DNA of 64,000 nt from JBFWRK01 sp050248955 (GTDB lineage Bacteria; Actinomycetota; Acidimicrobiia; Acidimicrobiales; Ilumatobacteraceae), in NCBI GenBank assembly GCA_050248955.1, contig JBFWRK010000001.1, positions 372,001 to 436,000 on the forward strand. Reading direction: 5' to 3'. The position numbers and the translations under genes are program-made. This document shows, in pieces, positions 33,763 through 42,534 of the stretch. Numbering within the stretch: position 1 is the first letter of the stretch; the number at the start of each line of letters is the position of its first letter. Below the pieces are notes generated by a model. It was not told where the DNA came from. It ran no database searches and was given only the letters and a program-made list of their open reading frames with translations.

Positions 33763-34588
33763 CGGCGAACCTCCGCTCCATTCTTGTGAAGACGAGCGAT
33801 CCGGCGAGGAAGAGCGTGATCGACGCAACTGCCGACCAGATGATCACGCCCCCGGTCGGCGCGGGCGTGTCGAGCAACGACCAGCGGAACCCCTCGATCA
33901 CGCCAGCCAGCGGGTTGAGTTGCACCACCCACTTCGCACTCTGCGGCACGGCACTCATCGCGTACGCGATCGGTGTGCCGTAGAGCAGCATCTGCGTGAC
34001 GACCGGGAGCACGTAACCGATGTCGCGGTACTGCACCATTAGGGCGGCCGCGACCAACCCCAAGCCAGTACCGAGCAGCAACGCGAGCACGAACCACAGG
34101 GGCATCGTCAGCACGGCGAGCCCCGGAGCGACACCGCCCGCTGCGATGACCACGGCGCCCATGGCGAGTGCTACCGCAAAGTCCACGAGCGTCGAGCCGA
34201 GCGTCGAGAGTGGCAGCACGAGGCGGGGGAAGAAGATCTTCGAGATCAGCTGCGCGTTGCCGACGAGCGAGCTGCTGATCTTCGACAGCGTCGACGAGAA
34301 GGCCGTCCACGCCATCATCCCCACATACGCGAACACGAAGTACGGCACGCCTTCGCTCGGCAGGTCGGCCACGCGGCCGAACACGAAGCTGAAGATCCCC
34401 GCGGCGAGCAGCGGCTGGAGCACGACCCAGATGACGCCGAGCGCCGTCTGCTTGTACCTCAGCTTGAGGTCACGGATGGCGAAGCGCGTGAGCAGGTCGC
34501 GGAACTCCCACACCTCGCGCAGGTTGAGCGGGGCCCACCTCGACGGTGGCTTGATGACGATGTGCGGAACGGGGTCAGCTGCGCTCAT
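33752..34588 (-). CDS. wzm: Polysaccharide ABC exporter permease (Wzm-type)
   Basis: A 278-aa ABC-2 type permease. After WEFRDLLTRFAIRDLKLRYKQTALGVIW, the hallmark N-terminus of this family, six hydrophobic segments follow, with the conserved LTMPLWF...VQYRDIGYVLPVVTQMLLYGTPIAYAMS and LNPLAGVIEGFRW. It pairs with the ATPase to move the lipid-linked polysaccharide across the membrane. ATG 34588 overlaps the stop of the LuxR-like gene (ATGA). Confidence 0.93.
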   Translation of the reverse strand: MSAADPVPHIVIKPPSRWAPLNLREVWEFRDLLTRFAIRDLKLRYKQTALGVIWVVLQPLLAAGIFSFVFGRVADLPSEGVPYFVFAYVGMMAWTAFSSTLSKISSSLVGNAQLISKIFFPRLVLPLSTLGSTLVDFAVALAMGAVVIAAGGVAPGLAVLTMPLWFVLALLLGTGLGLVAAALMVQYRDIGYVLPVVTQMLLYGTPIAYAMSAVPQSAKWVVQLNPLAGVIEGFRWSLLDTPAPTGGVIIWSAVASITLFLAGSLVFTRMERRFADVI

Positions 34589-35178
34589 CCGCCGCCCTCC
34601 GGCCGATCCAGAAGGCCGAGCGAGTGACCGCGAGCGACGGCGTGTTTGCGGTTGCCCACGCCGAGCTTGCGGAACAGGAACCGCTGCACGTTGTCGACCG
34701 TACGGGGTGAGATGCCCAGTGCACTCGCAGTCTGCTTTATCGACATGCCGTGATCGATGGCGTGCAGCACATCTCGCTCGCGCGGCGTCAGCGTCGGCGC
34801 CGGCGGCGAGTCGTGGTTTCGGATGGTGCTGGCGAGCAGAGCAACACCTGCAGCACTGAGCGCTCCGATCGCACCACGCCGAAGGGCGTCGGCCACGGCA
34901 GCTTCCTCGGGGGTGTCGTCGAACACGACGAAACTCGGCACGCCGAGTTGCTCCACGTCGCGCCAGACCTCCTCGTTCGGCCCGACGACGATGGCGAGCA
35001 CATGGGCGCTCTCGCCGGTTGCCGCGAGCGGATCGCGCCGGCTGATCGCGACGCCGGCCGACTCGAGCGTGGCACGAAGGTAGGCCTCGCGGCGTGCGTC
35101 GCCGCCGAGCACGACAGCGGTCGCCACCGGTGGAACGGCTCGCTCCGCCAGCGCAGTGGGTGCGCCGTCCGTCCGCAT
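34585..35178 (-). CDS. LuxR-family regulator with degenerate receiver-like domain
   Basis: A 197-aa protein. Residues ~15-115 have a receiver-like alternation of strands and helices (ATAVVLGGDARREAYLRATLESAGVAI, VLAIVVGPNEEVW, SFVVFDDTP) without a convincing phospho-acceptor Asp in the usual place. Residues ~128-190 are a LuxR/FixJ helix-turn-helix (LTPRERDVLHAIDHGMSIKQTASALGISPRTVDNVQRFLFRKLGV). It is the first gene of the leftward export/glycosyltransferase operon and divergent from the lasso B2 gene, so it is the best local candidate for controlling both. Confidence 0.85.
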   Translation of the reverse strand: MRTDGAPTALAERAVPPVATAVVLGGDARREAYLRATLESAGVAISRRDPLAATGESAHVLAIVVGPNEEVWRDVEQLGVPSFVVFDDTPEEAAVADALRRGAIGALSAAGVALLASTIRNHDSPPAPTLTPRERDVLHAIDHGMSIKQTASALGISPRTVDNVQRFLFRKLGVGNRKHAVARGHSLGLLDRPEGGG

Positions 35179-35279
35179 GGCGCGACTCTAGGCATCGATG
35201 CCGGACAAATCCCCTAGGTCCTCTGGCCCAACGACACATCTCAGCGGGCAATATCCAACAACGCGCCGCCAGCGAACGG
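35179..35279. promoter_or_regulatory. Divergent intergenic region between LuxR-like regulator and lasso B2
   Basis: About 100 bases separate two outward-reading genes and must carry both promoters. I see no strong palindrome and no clear consensus -35/-10 boxes. If the LuxR-like protein autoregulates, its operator should be here. Confidence 0.35.
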
Positions 35280-35843
35280 ATGTGGCACATACAGTCTCGG
35301 TCGGTGGTACCTCGGGCCTGGAGCACGCGCCTGCGGGCGGCCCCGACGCGGGTGGCGCACTGGATGCGGCGGAGCGTCTCGATGTCGCTCGCGGAGTGGA
35401 CGATCTTCGTCTCTGCCGCGGCGGTGAACCCGATCATGCTCGCGGTCCTACGCATCCGGGGTACGCGGGCCGCAGCGCACCTGGTTCGGCGAGCCTCGGC
35501 GCGGAAGCTCGCCGCTCGGCGCCGTCCGATCAACGAGCAGACCATCGCAGAAGCGAAGCGGGCCAGTGCCTGGGTGAACCGAGGCGCGGCGTGGCCGATG
35601 CCGACCGTGACCTGCCTCGCCCGTTCGCTGACCGGCCAACTGCTGCTGCAACGGCGAGGCATCGAGTCGGTGCTGCGGATCGGGGTCCGTCCGGCCATCG
35701 GAGAGGAGGGTGATGCGAGCTCCAGTCTCCTCTTCCACGCCTGGGTAGAGGTCGGTGACGTGCCCGTCAACGACACCCTCGACATCGGAGACCGCTTTCT
35801 CCCGTTCCCGCTCGAAGAGGGCCTTGATGTGCTCGACGCCTGA
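35280..35843 (+). CDS. Lasso peptide leader peptidase (B2, transglutaminase-like)
   Basis: A 187-aa protein of the Transglut_core3/B2 family. The catalytic triad is visible: Cys112 in PTVTCLARSL, His153 in FHAWVEV and Asp165 in VNDT. The signature spacing, the W...R..A region before the Cys (AKRASAWVNRGAAWPMPTVTCL) and RIGV between Cys and His all match lasso B2 proteins, which cut the leader after the Thr-X step with help from B1. The ATG 35280 start is tentative; GTG 35304 would give 179 residues. It is the only B2 seen, and it is 12 kb from system 2 and 31 kb from system 1, so it may process both precursors. Confidence 0.88.
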   Translation: MWHIQSRSVVPRAWSTRLRAAPTRVAHWMRRSVSMSLAEWTIFVSAAAVNPIMLAVLRIRGTRAAAHLVRRASARKLAARRRPINEQTIAEAKRASAWVNRGAAWPMPTVTCLARSLTGQLLLQRRGIESVLRIGVRPAIGEEGDASSSLLFHAWVEVGDVPVNDTLDIGDRFLPFPLEEGLDVLDA

Positions 35844-35946
35844 CGGCTGGGATCGCCCGCTCGGACGCTCAACGTTGATCGTCAAGATCCGGAGCCTGCG
35901 TTGACAATCCGCTCCGGGCCTTCGATACTTCGGTCACAGCTCGCGG

Positions 35947-37122
35947 TTGCGGACACTGCGGGAGAGGCGGACTCGGTTGGCGGACCTGGCGGTTTCACAC
36001 GGCGTGTCGGCGGGCAGCGTGGTCGCTGCCGCCCGCCCGCCGGTCGCCCTCGTCCATGACTACCTCTCGGAGCGCGGCGGTGCCGAGCGTGTTGCGATCT
36101 CCTTGACCAGGGCGTTCCCGACAGCCCCGCTCTACACGTCGGTCTACGACCGTGCCGCCTACCCCGAGCTCATCGGTGTCGATGTCCGCTCGTCTCTCCT
36201 CGACCGCGTCTCGTTCCTGCGCACCCGGCACCGAGTAGCCCTGCCGCTGTTGCCGACCGCCTATGGCCGGCTCCACGTGGACGCGGACGTCGTGCTCTGC
36301 TCGTCGTCCGGTTGGTCTCACGGCGTGGCGACTGATGCGCCCAAGGTCGTCTACTGCCACAACCCGCCGCGCTGGGTGTACCAGCGCGTCGAGTACTCGC
36401 GGACTCGCCGGCGGTACTGGGTGGCGAGTGCCGCGCTCGATCCGTTCCTTCGCCGTTGGGATCAGTCTGCGGCGCGGAGCTGCACCCTGTACCTGGCGAA
36501 CTCGTCCACCGTCGCGCGCCGCATCGAGCAGATCTACGGCCGCGAGGCCGAAGTGGTCCCGCCGCCCACGACGCTCGACGTCGACGGCGACCAGGAGCCC
36601 GTCGACGGTCTGGAGCTCGGATTCATCGTCTGTGTCGGCCGGCTGCTCGCGTACAAGAACGTGACGGCGGTGATCGAAGCGTTCAGGAAGCTGCGCGGCG
36701 AGCAGCTCGTGATCGTCGGCGACGGGCCGCAGCGCTCCGAGCTCGAGGCGATCGCACCGAAGAACGTGGTCTTCGCCGGGCGGGTCACCGATGCACAGCT
36801 CCGCTGGCTGTACGCGAACTGTGCCGGTCTCGTCAGCGCGTCGCACGAGGACTTCGGGCTCACACCGGTCGAGGCCGCGTTGTTCGGCAAGCCGAGTGCC
36901 GTGCTCCGCGGCGGCGGCTTCCTCGACACGACGGTCGAGGGCACGACGGGGTTGTTCTTCGACGAGCCCGAGCCCGACGCGATCCGATCGACCGTGCGAG
37001 AGATGCTCGGCACGGAATGGTCGCCGGAGGCGATCGCCAAGACGGCTGAGCGGTTCTCCGAAGAGGGCTTCGGCAGGCGGCTGCGCGAGATCGTCAGCGC
37101 GGTGGCGCTGGGCTCGAGCTGA
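35947..37122 (+). CDS. Glycosyltransferase family 4 (GT-B)
   Basis: A 391-aa GT-B enzyme: PPVALVHDYLSERGGAERVAISLTRAFPTAPLYTSVYD at the N-terminus, then YCHNPPRWVY, EVVPPPTTL, FIVCVGRLLAYKNVTAVIEAFRKL, IVGDGPQRSELEAI, and EDFGLTPVEAALFGKPSAVLRGGGFLDT. This is the WbaZ/mannosyltransferase-like plan (HNPPR). The TTG 35947 start is uncertain; the conserved part begins near residue 32 and an internal GTG (about 36002) is also reasonable. It lies 103 bases after the B2 gene, so the two may share a transcript. Confidence 0.88.
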   Translation: MRTLRERRTRLADLAVSHGVSAGSVVAAARPPVALVHDYLSERGGAERVAISLTRAFPTAPLYTSVYDRAAYPELIGVDVRSSLLDRVSFLRTRHRVALPLLPTAYGRLHVDADVVLCSSSGWSHGVATDAPKVVYCHNPPRWVYQRVEYSRTRRRYWVASAALDPFLRRWDQSAARSCTLYLANSSTVARRIEQIYGREAEVVPPPTTLDVDGDQEPVDGLELGFIVCVGRLLAYKNVTAVIEAFRKLRGEQLVIVGDGPQRSELEAIAPKNVVFAGRVTDAQLRWLYANCAGLVSASHEDFGLTPVEAALFGKPSAVLRGGGFLDTTVEGTTGLFFDEPEPDAIRSTVREMLGTEWSPEAIAKTAERFSEEGFGRRLREIVSAVALGSS

Positions 37123-37188
37123 GCCGCGCCGATACCGGCAGAGTCGGACTCGTCGGAGGGTGTTGCGCCGCTCGGAGGGGCGGGTGCG

Positions 37189-37524
37189 TCAGGCGGCGGG
37201 AGCGGGCTTGCGCCGGCGAACCAGGACCACGGAGAGCACACCGGCGACGAGCAAGCCAGCTGCAACTCGCAAGGGCGTTGCGCTGTCGCTGCCCGTCGAG
37301 GGCAGGTTCGCGCTGATGACGACCCCTGAGACGTTGGGGTCAGGCGTGATGACGACCGGACCGAGTTGCTCGACGGTCGTCGATGTGGTCGACGAGGTGG
37401 GCACCGGCGGATATCCAGCGACCTCGCTGGTGGGCGGCGTCGTTGGTGTGGTGGCCGCGGCCATCGGCACGAACGAACCGAGCACCGCAACCGCCGTCAC
37501 TGCTGAGATCACGAGTTTGCGCAC
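37189..37524 (-). CDS. Small LPxTG cell-wall-anchored protein
   Basis: A 111-aa secreted protein. GTG 37524 has GGGAG 6 bases upstream and gives MRKLVISAVTAVAVLGSFVPMAAA as a signal peptide. A Thr/Pro/Ser-rich spacer (TTPTTPPTSEVAGYPPVPTSSTTSTT) follows. The C-terminus has the sortase signal NLPSTGSDS, a hydrophobic helix and a basic tail VRRRKPAPAA. It would be covalently attached to peptidoglycan. A GTG or ATG further upstream (37551) is possible. No sortase gene is present in the window. Confidence 0.88.
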   Translation of the reverse strand: MRKLVISAVTAVAVLGSFVPMAAATTPTTPPTSEVAGYPPVPTSSTTSTTVEQLGPVVITPDPNVSGVVISANLPSTGSDSATPLRVAAGLLVAGVLSVVLVRRRKPAPAA

Positions 37525-37644
37525 CAAGGTCTCCCGCCGAGTCCGGGGCATTCGCCCACTTCGATCGTACGACGATGTCGCAGCTCGCGCATGGGCCGAT
37601 CGACCCATGCGCGACGGATGTTCCCTGCTCCGTAGCATCCCCAG

Positions 37645-39942
37645 GTGCCCAACCGTCAGGCTCTGACGCCCTCCGAGACGGTGTGGTTGCTGTCCGCCGT
37701 CGGCGGCCTGCTGGGTGCGCTGGCCGACGCGCAGCCGACCGGTCACGAGTTCGTCGATCGGTTGCTCTGCGCAGCGCTCGTCGCATTCGCCGTCTGGGCC
37801 GGTTCGACCGCGCGGACATGGCTGCTCGTCGCAGCGAGCGGAGCGGTCGGCGTGCTGGCGGTGACCGAGCCGGTGGTCGGCGGCGCGGCGTTGGCCGCGG
37901 CCGTGCTCGTCGGCGTCGCAGACGCGTTCGTCGGGCGCCGGCGGTGGGTGAAGGCTGTCGCCTCGGGCATCACCGCACTGGCGGTGCTGAACCTCCCCGA
38001 GATCGTCGGCTTCGGCGGCTCTGCGCTGGTGGCCGCGACCGTCCTCATCGCCATCTCCGTGAGTGGCGTGCGCATGAAGCGCCGAGCCGTGCGTCGGCGC
38101 GTCTACTGGGGGATCGGCGCGATCGCGGTGATCGGGGTGCTCGGCATCGCCGGCGTCGGTGCCACCCTGGCCGAGGCGCAGTCCGCCGTCACGGATGGCG
38201 AGGACCAGATCCGTGCGGCCATCGCCGCGGTCAACGACGGAGACGTCGATTCGGCGAGGACGAGCATCGCCGCGGCCGAGGCGTCGCTCGCCGACGCCGA
38301 GCGAGCCATGTCCCGTCCGTGGGGACGGCTCGCCGCGATCATCCCCGTCGTCGCGCAGCATCGCTCGCTCGCAGTCGATCTGACGATCAGCGCCAGTCGG
38401 GCCGCGGCTGCCGCGTCACGAGCGATAGCCGAGGTCGATCTCGACCACCTCCGACTGCCGGACGGGCGGTTCGACGTCGACCTCATGGGACAGCTCGGTC
38501 AACCGTTCGCGGCGCTCTCCGATGCTGTGGACGGCTTCGAGTCGCGCCTCGACGAGAGCACGTCGCCCTGGCTCGTGTCACCGGTGCGGGATCGCGTCGA
38601 CGAGGTGTCCGACGAGCTCGACGCAGAGGGCCATCGAGTGGCGAACCTCGCGGCGGCGACGAAGCTCATGCCTGCGCTGCTCGGCGCCGGCGACGAGCGG
38701 CGGTACTTCGTCGCCTTCATCACGCCGTCCGAGGCCAGGCCGCTCGGTGGGCACATGGCGAACTATGCCGAGCTGACGATCAGCAATGGTCGAATGTCGC
38801 TCAGCAAGTTCGGCCGAGCCGCGGACCTCATCGAGGCGAACGCCGAGCGTTCGTCGCGCATCCTCTCCGGTCCGGCCGCGTACCTGGATCGCTACGGCGT
38901 GTTCGGCGCCGGCGGCGATGGCGTCCCTTCCGGTCCACTGTGGTGGCTCAGTGTGACGATCTCGCCTGACTTCCCGAGCGTCGCGCAGGTCATGTCGGAG
39001 CTGTACGAGAACGGCACGGGCCGCGGCGTCGACGGCGTGCTCGCGATCGACCCGACCGGGCTCGCCGGGCTGCTCCGGGTCACCGGCCCCGTCGACGTGC
39101 CGTCGTTGGGTCGCCAGCTCACGGCGGACAACGTCGTCGACTTCCTCCAGCGCGAGCAGTACCTGCTGTTCGGCGCGGGTGAGAACGAAGAACGCGCCGA
39201 TCTCCTCGGCGAGGTCGCCCGCACCACGTTCGACACGTTCCTCGGGAGCGGCGCCACCGACCCTGTCGCTCTGGTGCAGAACCTGGCGCCTGCAGTGAGC
39301 GCCGGGCACTTCCTCGCCTGGTCTGTCGACACCGACGAGCAGCGGCTGTTCACCGGCATCGGCGCCGCCGGGTCGTTCGCACGTCGAGGCCCGCGCGACG
39401 GCTTGGCGCTCACGAGTCTGAACATCAGCGCCAACAAGATCGACATGTTCCTCAAGCGCACCGTGCGCTACGAGGCCGTCGTGGACGAGCAGAGCGGCGC
39501 GCTCGCTGGAACCGTCGAGGTGACGCTCACCAACAACGCGCCCGCAGATGGGCTGCCCGCCTATGTCATCGGCAACTCGGTCGGCCTGCCGCTCGGGTAC
39601 AACATGACCTACCTCACGCTCTACCGCGCTGGCGACATCACCGGTGCAACAGTCGACAGCAGCGCCGTTGACGTGTCACTGGGCACCGAGCTCGGCTGGA
39701 ACTACGCCGAGCAGCAGCTGCGGCTGCCGCCCGGGTCCTCGACGACGGTCCGCTACACGGTCAGTGGTGCCGTCGACCCGCACGCGTCGTACGAGCTGTT
39801 GGTCCGCGCCCAGCCGCTGGCGACGCCGGATGAGCTCACGGTGTCGGTGACCACCAGTTCGGGTCGGCAGTTGCTGGCGTTCGACGGAACTCTCGAGCGC
39901 ACGACGGTGCTGCGCTCGGATCAGTCGCCGGCACGCAGCTGA
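37645..39942 (+). CDS. DUF4012 domain-containing membrane protein
   Basis: A 765-aa protein. The first ~170 residues hold several membrane segments and an Arg-rich loop (MKRRAVRRRVYWG). The large remainder is extracytoplasmic, with the DUF4012 landmarks RYFVAFITPSEARPLGGHMANYAELTISNGRMSL, VDGVLAIDPTGLAGLLRVTGPVDVPSLG and LTADNVVDFLQREQYLLFG. DUF4012 proteins are common in actinobacterial polysaccharide loci, often near LytR-CpsA-Psr or glycosyltransferase genes, but their reaction is not established. GTG 37645 is the start; the gene is divergent from the LPxTG gene. Confidence 0.85.
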   Translation: MPNRQALTPSETVWLLSAVGGLLGALADAQPTGHEFVDRLLCAALVAFAVWAGSTARTWLLVAASGAVGVLAVTEPVVGGAALAAAVLVGVADAFVGRRRWVKAVASGITALAVLNLPEIVGFGGSALVAATVLIAISVSGVRMKRRAVRRRVYWGIGAIAVIGVLGIAGVGATLAEAQSAVTDGEDQIRAAIAAVNDGDVDSARTSIAAAEASLADAERAMSRPWGRLAAIIPVVAQHRSLAVDLTISASRAAAAASRAIAEVDLDHLRLPDGRFDVDLMGQLGQPFAALSDAVDGFESRLDESTSPWLVSPVRDRVDEVSDELDAEGHRVANLAAATKLMPALLGAGDERRYFVAFITPSEARPLGGHMANYAELTISNGRMSLSKFGRAADLIEANAERSSRILSGPAAYLDRYGVFGAGGDGVPSGPLWWLSVTISPDFPSVAQVMSELYENGTGRGVDGVLAIDPTGLAGLLRVTGPVDVPSLGRQLTADNVVDFLQREQYLLFGAGENEERADLLGEVARTTFDTFLGSGATDPVALVQNLAPAVSAGHFLAWSVDTDEQRLFTGIGAAGSFARRGPRDGLALTSLNISANKIDMFLKRTVRYEAVVDEQSGALAGTVEVTLTNNAPADGLPAYVIGNSVGLPLGYNMTYLTLYRAGDITGATVDSSAVDVSLGTELGWNYAEQQLRLPPGSSTTVRYTVSGAVDPHASYELLVRAQPLATPDELTVSVTTSSGRQLLAFDGTLERTTVLRSDQSPARS

Positions 39943-39971
39943 GCCGTGGACCCATCCGCAGCGTGACGGGT

Positions 39972-40286
39972 TCAGCAGTCAGCGAGGGCGTTCAAGGCCC
40001 GGCAGATCTCCCCATGGTCGTCGACGTCAAGCTGCCCGACGCGCTGTGTGAGGAAGGCTCGTCGCACGGGCTGCAGGTTGTCGAACGACGCTGCGCATTC
40101 GATGTCGAGCCCGTGCTGCGGGCCGAGCGCGATCTCCGTGGGAATGCGGCGAACGGTTCGAGTGACCGGCGCAATGACGATCGCGTTCAACACGGGCACG
40201 GCGTCAGTACGGGTGACCACCAAGACAGGGCGCCGCTTGTCCTCTGCTTCCGCCCACCAGATCTCGCCTTGCCGTGGAATCACCAC
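39972..40286 (-). CDS. MazF/PemK-type endoribonuclease toxin
   Basis: A 104-aa protein with the MazF fold: RQGEIWWAEAEDKRRPVLVVTR at the N-terminus (conserved GEIWW and RPVLVV), IVIAPVTRTVRRIPTEIAL, and AASFDNLQPVRRAFLTQRVGQL. It cleaves mRNA. It starts at GTG 40286 (or 40283), overlapping the antitoxin stop, the usual antitoxin-first arrangement. Confidence 0.92.
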   Translation of the reverse strand: MVIPRQGEIWWAEAEDKRRPVLVVTRTDAVPVLNAIVIAPVTRTVRRIPTEIALGPQHGLDIECAASFDNLQPVRRAFLTQRVGQLDVDDHGEICRALNALADC

Positions 40287-40528
40287 GCCTCTTCCGCGAT
40301 CATCCGCTTCGTGAGATCGTCGGCCCAGCGAAGCTCGTCGTCGGTCTGCGGCATCGCTCGGTAGCCCTCGACGATTCGGGCACCGATCTCGTTGCGCCGG
40401 TGGCGGTCCACGAGCCCCTCGAGGCCGAGCCGCACCGCTTCCGAGCGGTTCGCGACCACTCCGGCGGCGACGAGGGCATCCAGCTCCGCCGCAAGTGCAT
40501 CGTCAATCCGGGTCACGACCTGTGGCAT
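40280..40528 (-). CDS. Ribbon-helix-helix antitoxin partner of MazF-type toxin
   Basis: An 82-aa protein with an N-terminal CopG/ParD-like ribbon-helix-helix (VVTRIDDALAAELDALVAAGVVANRSEAVRLGLEGLV) that would bind the promoter and an acidic C-terminal tail (DDELRWADDLTKRMIAEEAW) that would neutralise the toxin. ATG 40528 is the start. It overlaps the toxin start by several bases and likely autoregulates the pair. Confidence 0.88.
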   Translation of the reverse strand: MPQVVTRIDDALAAELDALVAAGVVANRSEAVRLGLEGLVDRHRRNEIGARIVEGYRAMPQTDDELRWADDLTKRMIAEEAW

Positions 40529-40592
40529 GCGCAGAGCATAGCAACGTGCAATACGAAGTGGGATGCGTTGCATTGCTCCCTCGTCAGCCTCC

Positions 40593-41582
40593 TCATTCGA
40601 CCGTCGCGTAGCCATTCGGGTGGGTGGAATGCCACTTCCACGCCGACGCGACGATCTCGTCGAGGTCGTGCGTCGGACGCCAGCCGAGCAGCTCGCTCGC
40701 GTAGGAGTTGTCGGCGAAGACCGCAGCAGGATCACCAGGACGGCGTCCCGTGTGCTCGCACGGCACGGACTGTCCGCTCACTGCGGCCGTCGCGGCGAGC
40801 ACCTCACTCACGGAGGAGCCGGTGCCAGAGCCGAGGTTGACCGCGGTCGTGGTGCCGCCGGCCGTGAGGTGATCGAGCGCGCGCAGGTGGGCGTCTGCCA
40901 GATCGTCGACGTGGACGTAGTCGCGGATCGCCGTGCCGTCCGGCGTCGGGTAGTCGGTACCGAAGACCTTCACCGGACCACGACGACCGAGTGCGGCGGC
41001 GATCACCAACGGGATCAGGTTCTGCGTCTGGTCCCACGTCTCGCCGATCGAAGCGTCGGCTGCGGCACCGGACGCGTTGAAGTAGCGCAGGCTGATCGAG
41101 CGGACGCCGCGGCAGCGGTCGAACCATGCGAGGAGGTCCTCGCCCATCTGCTTCGACTGGCCGTACGGGCTCTCCGGTCGACGAGGCGCTGACTCGTCGA
41201 CGGGCAGCGACGTCGGGTTGCCGTAGACGGAACACGAGGACGAGAACACGAACGCGTGGATGCCCGCGTCCGCAGCGGCATCCAACAGCGTCAGCGTGCC
41301 GGTGACGTTCTCGCGGAAGTAGAGACCGGGCTGCTCCATCGACTCGCCCGGGTTCTTCAAACCTGCGAAGTGGATCACCGACGTGACGTCATGGTCCTGG
41401 AGGACTCGCGCCACGAGCGCGGCATCGCCAACGGTGCCGACGACGAGCGGGCATCCACTGACGGCTGCCGGGTGACCGGTGCGCAGCGAGTCGAGCACGA
41501 CCACCTCGTCGCCTCGCTCGACCAACTTCCGGACGGTGTGCGAGCCGATGTATCCGGCGCCACCCGTGACGAGGACGGACAT
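40593..41582 (-). CDS. galE: UDP-glucose 4-epimerase
   Basis: A 329-aa short-chain dehydrogenase-type epimerase. It has NAD-binding TGGAGYIGSH at residues 6-15, FSSSCSVYGNP, the catalytic YGQSK, and RYFNASGA, with the C-terminal family pattern RDYVHVDDLADAHLRAL. It interconverts UDP-glucose and UDP-galactose and would supply UDP-galactose to the glycosyltransferases. The length is normal for the family. GalE-like enzymes with related substrates (UDP-GlcNAc) cannot be excluded. Confidence 0.92.
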   Translation of the reverse strand: MSVLVTGGAGYIGSHTVRKLVERGDEVVVLDSLRTGHPAAVSGCPLVVGTVGDAALVARVLQDHDVTSVIHFAGLKNPGESMEQPGLYFRENVTGTLTLLDAAADAGIHAFVFSSSCSVYGNPTSLPVDESAPRRPESPYGQSKQMGEDLLAWFDRCRGVRSISLRYFNASGAAADASIGETWDQTQNLIPLVIAAALGRRGPVKVFGTDYPTPDGTAIRDYVHVDDLADAHLRALDHLTAGGTTTAVNLGSGTGSSVSEVLAATAAVSGQSVPCEHTGRRPGDPAAVFADNSYASELLGWRPTHDLDEIVASAWKWHSTHPNGYATVE

Positions 41583-41724
41583 GGACCGGAACGTACCTGC
41601 TCGAGCCCGCCCGGCAGGCCGCGGAGGTCGATATATGCTGCGGCCGGCAGCGACCTCGTGCCTGTGGCGGGGTCGGCCCCGAGCACCACGTTCGCTGCCC
41701 GAGCAAGATGGGCGATCGAGAACG

Positions 41725-42531
41725 ATGCTTCATCTCAAGGTGCGGTTGGCGCAACGGATTCGTGGGTTTCTGCCGGTTCGCGCTCGGCGGTCGATCCTCG
41801 GCGCAGGACTCGTCATCGGGGACGACCTCGTCTTCCCGGGGATCGAGCCGTCGCTCACCGTCCTACGAGACTGGGGGTACCGGCCGGCGTTCGCCGTCGA
41901 CGTCGGTGCGTTCATAGGTGAATGGACGGATCTGTTCCGGCGTGTGTTCCCGACGTGTCGTGTGCTCATGGTCGAACCGCAAGCCGAGAAGCAGACGGCG
42001 CTGCGGGCCGTGTGCAGCAGGGCGCCGGATGCGATTCGAGCCGTGCAGGCGTTGGTCGGGCCGACGGACGGGACCGAAGTCGAGTTCTTCGAGATGGAGA
42101 CCGGTAGCTCCGTCTTGCCCGAGATCAGTGCGGTGACGAGATCCGTCACGCAGATGCGCACCGTCACGCTCGATGCTCTGCTCTCCCGGGAAGCATCGGA
42201 CTGGGGCATGCCGGACTTCGTCAAGCTGGACGTCCAAGGCTATGAGCTGAGTGTCCTCGCGGGGGCCCTCGAGGCAATGCGCCACTGTGACTTCGTGCTG
42301 CTCGAGGCGGCACTCTTGCCCTACAACGAAGGTGCACCGCTGTTGCCCGATGTCCTCGCACACATGACGAGCAACGGGTTCCATCTGCTCGACTTCTGCT
42401 CGCAGCTCAGACGCAGCGACGGCGCTCTCGTGCAGACAGACCTGCTCTTCGTCAGTTCCCGCAGCACGTTCGCTGCGCGACGGCTCGATCCTCCGTCGGG
42501 ACTCACCTATGCGGGCCTCCGTAGAGGCTGA
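41725..42531 (+). CDS. FkbM-family SAM-dependent methyltransferase
   Basis: A 268-aa protein of the FkbM family: AFAVDVGAFIGEWTDLFRRVFPTCRVLMVEPQ (motif I and acidic loop), VTLDALLS, PDFVKLDVQGYELSVLAGALEAM and FVLLEAAL. The DVQGYE signature is diagnostic. FkbM proteins methylate sugar or polyketide hydroxyls; here a sugar of the surface glycan is likely. ATG 41725 is the start. A direct-repeat element begins immediately after its stop. Confidence 0.9.
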   Translation: MLHLKVRLAQRIRGFLPVRARRSILGAGLVIGDDLVFPGIEPSLTVLRDWGYRPAFAVDVGAFIGEWTDLFRRVFPTCRVLMVEPQAEKQTALRAVCSRAPDAIRAVQALVGPTDGTEVEFFEMETGSSVLPEISAVTRSVTQMRTVTLDALLSREASDWGMPDFVKLDVQGYELSVLAGALEAMRHCDFVLLEAALLPYNEGAPLLPDVLAHMTSNGFHLLDFCSQLRRSDGALVQTDLLFVSSRSTFAARRLDPPSGLTYAGLRRG

Positions 42532-42534
42532 ATC

